Positions 7,408-11,055 of a stretch of DNA of 11,055 bases are shown piece by piece. Within the stretch, counting starts at the first letter, position 1, and every line of letters starts with the position of its first letter. The DNA lies in assembly GCA_027577415.1 (NCBI GenBank), contig JANBQS010000866.1, positions 1-11,055 on the forward strand. The letters are read 5' to 3'. Source of the DNA: Coemansia sp. RSA 922 (taxonomy: Eukaryota > Kickxellomycota > Kickxellomycetes > Kickxellales > Kickxellaceae). The translations under genes and the position numbers were made by a program. The notes beneath the pieces are model-generated. The model had not been told where the DNA came from and made no database searches. It saw nothing but the letters and a program-made list of their open reading frames with translations.

Positions 7408-10230
7408 CTAGAGCAAGGGTCTGACGTCACCTTGTTCGTCATCGGTGACTGGCTGAAGAAGGCGAGCAATGGTGGTCAGCTTTTTGTCAATATTAGCCAT
7501 TTGAGCCTCCAACGCCTTTACCTTTTTCTCAGCCAAAGCGTGGCAATCGCAGTCGCGTACCTGCGTCGGTGACTGAAAAACAGGGCTCTGTAATAGCGGA
7601 GAGCCACTGCACGGTCGGTTTCGGCGGATCTTCCAAGCATCCACTAGAGTTGTCCATCGACTCCCAGAACTGAACGCAGTATCGTCTTGGTCACTTGTTT
7701 TGGCTACAAGCACAGAAGGATTATCCAAATGTCTTGACGATGTACCCGCAGTAGCATCTTGCTCGTTGGGTGGTGCATTGTCGGATCCGGAGTTGGCTAG
7801 TACATGGGCGTCATGTTTGCGATGGTTTATCACAGTCAGCTCCTTCTCCGCCAAATGGCATTCAGCGCGCAAGGCCTTTCGATGCATGCCCGATGTTGAC
7901 CGCCACCACCGACCAACGCGCTTATAAAGCACGTATATGGCCAAGTGAGGCGCATAAGCAAGGACCAAGATCAAACTACGAAAAAGCGCAAACGATCGCC
8001 GCGACATTGTAGTCTTGCGCAAAGGCCAAAACACAAATATCTGTAGTAAATTGAGCGGCGGCACACAAGGGTAAGTTTGGTTGGCGCTGACATACTCGGC
8101 GACGCGCATGGTATAAGCGAAGCGAAACTCTTGAGCGGCGTTCTGAGTAATCTCAACCATACACTGGTTAATAACACCAATGAGTATGTTATACAGGATA
8201 AGCATCGAGACGCCGATATACATGCTCATTGCTAGGTATCCGACATGAGGACCAAATAGATCAGCTTGATCCCAACCCACTAACGCTGAGCCAAAGAATA
8301 TCCTCGCCATCAGTCCCCAGATACTCTTAGCAGCTAGTTGGTTATGTCTTTGACTGAGCGAATAAAAGGTCTGGAAGAACCCAGCGGTCATCACAATCAA
8401 CAGGACAAAGAACAAGCTGGTACCGGAGATAATGCGCCGTACTTGAATAATTATCGTCCCGCAGAATTCGAATTGGTCTAGAACTGCAAACAACCGCGGC
8501 CACAGCATCGACGCATTCAGCGCAAGTACATCGTAGGCCTTGTCCAAATCCTTCGTCGAACCCGTATAGAGACACCGAACACGCAAGCAAAAAAATGCCA
8601 CGAAAACTGCATATATGGCCACATCCAAAACGTTCCACACGCTTTTCGCATAGATAGCCAGTCCAGTCTCCTTGCACTGACGTATCTCGTCGGCAATGTA
8701 GGCCAATGCACATACATGAAGTATAGCTTCTTGTATGGCTACGTGCTCTGAGCGCTCAAGCGATACGGCTGTGTATAGCGCAAGAAAAAAGAACGCGTGC
8801 AGCATAGTCAATACGTTCTCAAACATAGGGATCCGCAGTGGTTTCAAAGCGATAGCCAGCCAAGTCTCTATATCTGTCTGACAAGGAAGCCACTCATCAG
8901 CCGTGCGCCGTCCAAGTACCGCATGCTCCGTTACTGGAAAAGTATCCATGCCGTCGCCCTCAGCGCTATCGTCCGACATATCGCTGCTAGAGTGCTCTCT
9001 GTGCGCAAAGGTATATCCCAATCGAGGCTGTGCCGTTTCAGAGTTAGATTCAGGCGCGACAAGACTCACACAGTGGAATCCCTTCCAATGCAATGCTCCG
9101 TCCCACAGCAAATGCACAACTTCTCCTACCAGCTTTTGAGCCGTGAACCGCTTAGCCTCGCTGCGTATTGCCACCTCGATGACCCGCTCAACCACGATGC
9201 GCGAGCCGCTAGACAAATATCCCTTTACCAAATCACGAATGGGCGTAGAAGACCCGCTCGGCACACGCGAAGCTAGGCCACCAGTCCACTGTCTAGTGGG
9301 CGAATCGGTATCTACATTGACATCGCCTGCCCGTCCCAATCGATACACACGCACGCGTTGGTCTGCCGAGAGAAGGGACATGTGCCGCTCGCCCCGCACT
9401 GGATTGGGCAGCATGACTCCAAAAGTAGGATGGTCCTCGACATGTCCAAAGGCCGCCTGGCTAGCAGGGTCAAACAAGGCCATGGCGTGAGCGGCTTGTA
9501 AGCCGTCAATGTCAATTGGTGTGAATTTGGCGCACAGTGCATTGGCCAATGTCTGGTTGCCCAGCTTGTGCAAAGCCTTGGCACACAGTATAGCTAGGGC
9601 TTCAGCGACCGCAGCACGACTTTCGTGCAACTCAGCTTGTGACTGCCCAGCGCTAGCCAAGATGAGAAAGTAATCGCGGTTAGCCAAGGCCGCGTATAAA
9701 ATGGCTGCGCTAGCTAGTGGCCCGTCACCTTTGTTCGATAAAGCGGGGTCGCCTCTATTGCCATTATCCACGCCTTCCAATGTGTCTACAATCAGCGGGT
9801 GATGACGTCGCATATCCCCGCGCCTCCATACTCCACAGCTCTCCTTGGTGGCCAGCCACAGTGGAGAGACTAAGTTGAGCTGTACGTCGGGGGAGTGCAG
9901 TTGGCTCGACGACACCACCACTCCAACATGCTCTAACAGCAGGCCGCGGAGCGTGGCTATTTCGTAAAACGCGCATACAGGATTGCGGTCATCGGCAGTC
10001 TCTAGAGAATGTCGACGCAGTCCGACGTCTTCTTCGGGCTCCCCGTCGGTTAGTTGACAGTGCAAGTACTCGTCTTCTGGTAACAGCATTCGGTGCGGGT
10101 CATCAGTGCTGCCGTAGCTCGGCTGGTGGGCAATAAGGTGGGCGTTGGATAGTGGACTATGCGCGGCACTTGCCTGGAGTTGAATACGCAAGGCAGTGGT
10201 CGAGTGCTGGATGTGAGCATAGTTGGCCAT
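7408..10230 (-). CDS. YVC1: TRPY-type vacuolar cation channel (Yvc1-like)
   Basis: The protein has 940 residues in one exon. A long soluble N-terminal region contains family-like segments (L-H-E-S-R-A-A-V-A-E-A-L at 201–212; I-E-V-A-I-R-S near 351–357). It is followed by a membrane core: predicted segments near 470–492, 497–515, 528–552, 568–590 and 600–624, a pore loop around F-F-G-S-A-L-V-G-W-D-Q (645–655), and a last pore helix at 664–691 ending L-Y-N-I-L-I-G-V-I-N-Q. The stretch after it (E-F-R-F-A-Y to P-P-L-N-L-L) is typical of fungal TRPY channels, as is a further hydrophobic stretch at 748–770. A short coiled coil lies near the C-terminus (901–925). Yeast Yvc1 releases Ca2+ from the vacuole on osmotic or mechanical stress; the same role is inferred here. 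The chain is longer than the roughly 675-residue yeast protein because of its N-terminus, an acidic Ser/Asp loop (411–430) and a polar tail (780–890). ATG 10230 follows a T15 tract, and no upstream in-frame start is better. Confidence 0.88.
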   Translation of the reverse strand: MANYAHIQHSTTALRIQLQASAAHSPLSNAHLIAHQPSYGSTDDPHRMLLPEDEYLHCQLTDGEPEEDVGLRRHSLETADDRNPVCAFYEIATLRGLLLEHVGVVVSSSQLHSPDVQLNLVSPLWLATKESCGVWRRGDMRRHHPLIVDTLEGVDNGNRGDPALSNKGDGPLASAAILYAALANRDYFLILASAGQSQAELHESRAAVAEALAILCAKALHKLGNQTLANALCAKFTPIDIDGLQAAHAMALFDPASQAAFGHVEDHPTFGVMLPNPVRGERHMSLLSADQRVRVYRLGRAGDVNVDTDSPTRQWTGGLASRVPSGSSTPIRDLVKGYLSSGSRIVVERVIEVAIRSEAKRFTAQKLVGEVVHLLWDGALHWKGFHCVSLVAPESNSETAQPRLGYTFAHREHSSSDMSDDSAEGDGMDTFPVTEHAVLGRRTADEWLPCQTDIETWLAIALKPLRIPMFENVLTMLHAFFFLALYTAVSLERSEHVAIQEAILHVCALAYIADEIRQCKETGLAIYAKSVWNVLDVAIYAVFVAFFCLRVRCLYTGSTKDLDKAYDVLALNASMLWPRLFAVLDQFEFCGTIIIQVRRIISGTSLFFVLLIVMTAGFFQTFYSLSQRHNQLAAKSIWGLMARIFFGSALVGWDQADLFGPHVGYLAMSMYIGVSMLILYNILIGVINQCMVEITQNAAQEFRFAYTMRVAEYVSANQTYPCVPPLNLLQIFVFWPLRKTTMSRRSFALFRSLILVLAYAPHLAIYVLYKRVGRWWRSTSGMHRKALRAECHLAEKELTVINHRKHDAHVLANSGSDNAPPNEQDATAGTSSRHLDNPSVLVAKTSDQDDTAFSSGSRWTTLVDAWKIRRNRPCSGSPLLQSPVFQSPTQVRDCDCHALAEKKVKALEAQMANIDKKLTTIARLLQPVTDDEQGDVRPLL

Positions 10231-10647
10231 GCTTCAAGAGAAAAAAAAAAAAAAAGAATATGCAAAAAATGGACAAAAAGGATTAAATATAAAGGAAAGA
10301 GACGCAAAGCATCAGGAGGGACAGTCTTTCCTCCACATCAACAAAAAAATTGGGTAGTAACAATGGCTGGTCTACTTTGCATTTTGGGCTTGGCGATTGT
10401 TTCGTCCACTCCCTATTTGCAACTAAAAAAAATAAAGAAAGCATTGATGATCATCCACATATGCACACACAAAAAACTGTACCTGGGTCACAAGCCAATT
10501 TAGTTCCGAAATAAATCAACGGAAAGTGTCAATAGATTCAGTGATCACGTCCTGAGGTTTTTTTTAAGGCACTTGCAACCTTCCCTTTTCCTCTTCTCGT
10601 TATCTTTTTTTTTTCTACACACTATTCGCTTAATTCATAAAGTGTAA
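10231..10647. promoter_or_regulatory. Divergent promoter region between channel and mitochondrial-protein genes
   Basis: The 417 bp between two head-to-head start codons show no real gene. On the channel side a perfect A15 run (10241–10255, T15 on the channel's coding strand) ends 11 bases before its ATG. On the other side, T/C-rich tracts at about 10558–10565 and 10579–10614 lie 34–90 bases before the plus-strand ATG. Each gene therefore has its own pyrimidine tract on its coding strand. No clear TATA box is visible on either side. Confidence 0.5.
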
Positions 10648-11055
10648 ATGCAACGCTTTATCTTCAGACGAGCGCTTCTACCAGGCTATCCAGCCATAAA
10701 CCATTCAACAAATAGCACACAACTACACAGCTTTCTATATCAACGACGCACAGCTAGCAACAAGACCGAAAGTGACTCTTACGAAGAGACAGCCAAGGGA
10801 CAACTAAGGGACTACGAAAAATGGAGAAAACACTTTACTTGGAAGCCAGAGCGAGTAACCCAGATACTCAGAGAATACGCGCTATGGTCTGCCCTAGGAC
10901 TCCTAGCTTACTACAACTTAACCAAACGGCAGGAAGCGGAAGAATACGACGCTAAAACTTTTGTACATATCGACAGTCTAGAAGAAAAGCTATCGATTCG
11001 CGATCCATTGAACTCGCTTTTAGCTGGATCCACAAGAGAGGTTTTAGCGCCATCC
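10648..11055 (+). CDS. Probable mitochondrial single-pass membrane protein, 3' end outside the window
   Basis: An open frame of 136 codons runs from ATG 10648 to the last base without a stop. The N-terminus (M-Q-R-F-I-F-R-R-A-L-L) is rich in arginine and hydrophobic residues with no acidic residue among its first 35 or so positions, fitting a mitochondrial import presequence. A charged stretch follows (40–77: many E, K and R; aromatic residues at 56, 59, 63 and 65). Then comes one hydrophobic segment (about 76–92: E-Y-A-L-W-S-A-L-G-L-L-A-Y-Y) flanked by K-R, and a charged helix. This suggests an inner-membrane protein, possibly an assembly factor or small respiratory subunit, but I do not recognise the family. 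It is transcribed divergently from the channel gene. Coding support is the long uninterrupted frame, the presequence pattern and the T/C-rich leader. Confidence 0.68.
   Translation, partial: MQRFIFRRALLPGYPAINHSTNSTQLHSFLYQRRTASNKTESDSYEETAKGQLRDYEKWRKHFTWKPERVTQILREYALWSALGLLAYYNLTKRQEAEEYDAKTFVHIDSLEEKLSIRDPLNSLLAGSTREVLAPS

Noticed and set aside
8797..9276. Plus-strand open frame of 159 codons
   Set aside because: It lies wholly antisense to the channel gene, whose protein has clear family features; the frame's own translation shows no domain pattern.
10159..10503. Plus-strand open frame of 114 codons across the channel start
   Set aside because: It overlaps the channel N-terminus antisense and continues as lysine-rich sequence from the A15 run and AT-rich promoter; low-complexity artefact.
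1..11055. Search for transposons, CRISPR arrays or prokaryotic operons
   Set aside because: No terminal inverted repeats, transposase or reverse-transcriptase motifs, regularly spaced repeats or Shine-Dalgarno patterns were seen; introns and the tRNA and promoter style are eukaryotic.

Overview
The window looks like nuclear DNA of an early-diverging filamentous fungus, most likely Kickxellomycotina (Coemansia-like). I infer this from remembered family features, not from a search. The supporting signs are GT–AG introns of about 80–90 bases, a TRPY-type vacuolar cation channel, an F-box/leucine-rich-type protein whose start and spacing resemble the large Coemansia F-box family, and proteins built from degenerate Myb/SANT helices. 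No bacterial features (operons, Shine-Dalgarno sites, CRISPR) or intact transposons were seen.

Layout from left to right. Bases 1–367 hold no supported gene, only some weak hairpins. A tRNA-Gln(CTG) lies at 368–440 on the plus strand with a T-run terminator. A minus-strand block follows. Myb-like paralogue A (2161..661, two exons, 473 aa) is truncated at both ends, with recognisable decayed coding sequence beyond both. An intact intronless F-box protein gene (4228..2432) comes next, then the 3' relic of a second F-box gene (about 4600..4423). Myb-like paralogue B (7141..4649, two exons, 799 aa) is intact. A TRPY/Yvc1-like channel gene (10230..7408, 940 aa, intronless) ends the block. A 417-bp divergent promoter region separates the channel from a plus-strand gene (10648 to the window edge) for a probable mitochondrial single-pass membrane protein, cut by the window end.

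The most interesting structure is in the Myb pair. Read by eye, protein B is two homologous halves of about 370–380 residues each, and its only intron lies at the junction. Paralogue A keeps the same phase-1 intron. A central block of about 220 bp is far more alike between A and B, including silent sites, than the sequence around it, which suggests gene conversion. The interleaved Myb and F-box copies and relics mark a small birth-and-death gene cluster between conserved single genes (tRNA on one side; channel and mitochondrial gene on the other). I see no sign that these genes form one pathway. The F-box protein would be a candidate SCF adaptor, the Myb proteins candidate DNA-binding factors, and the channel a vacuolar calcium-release channel.
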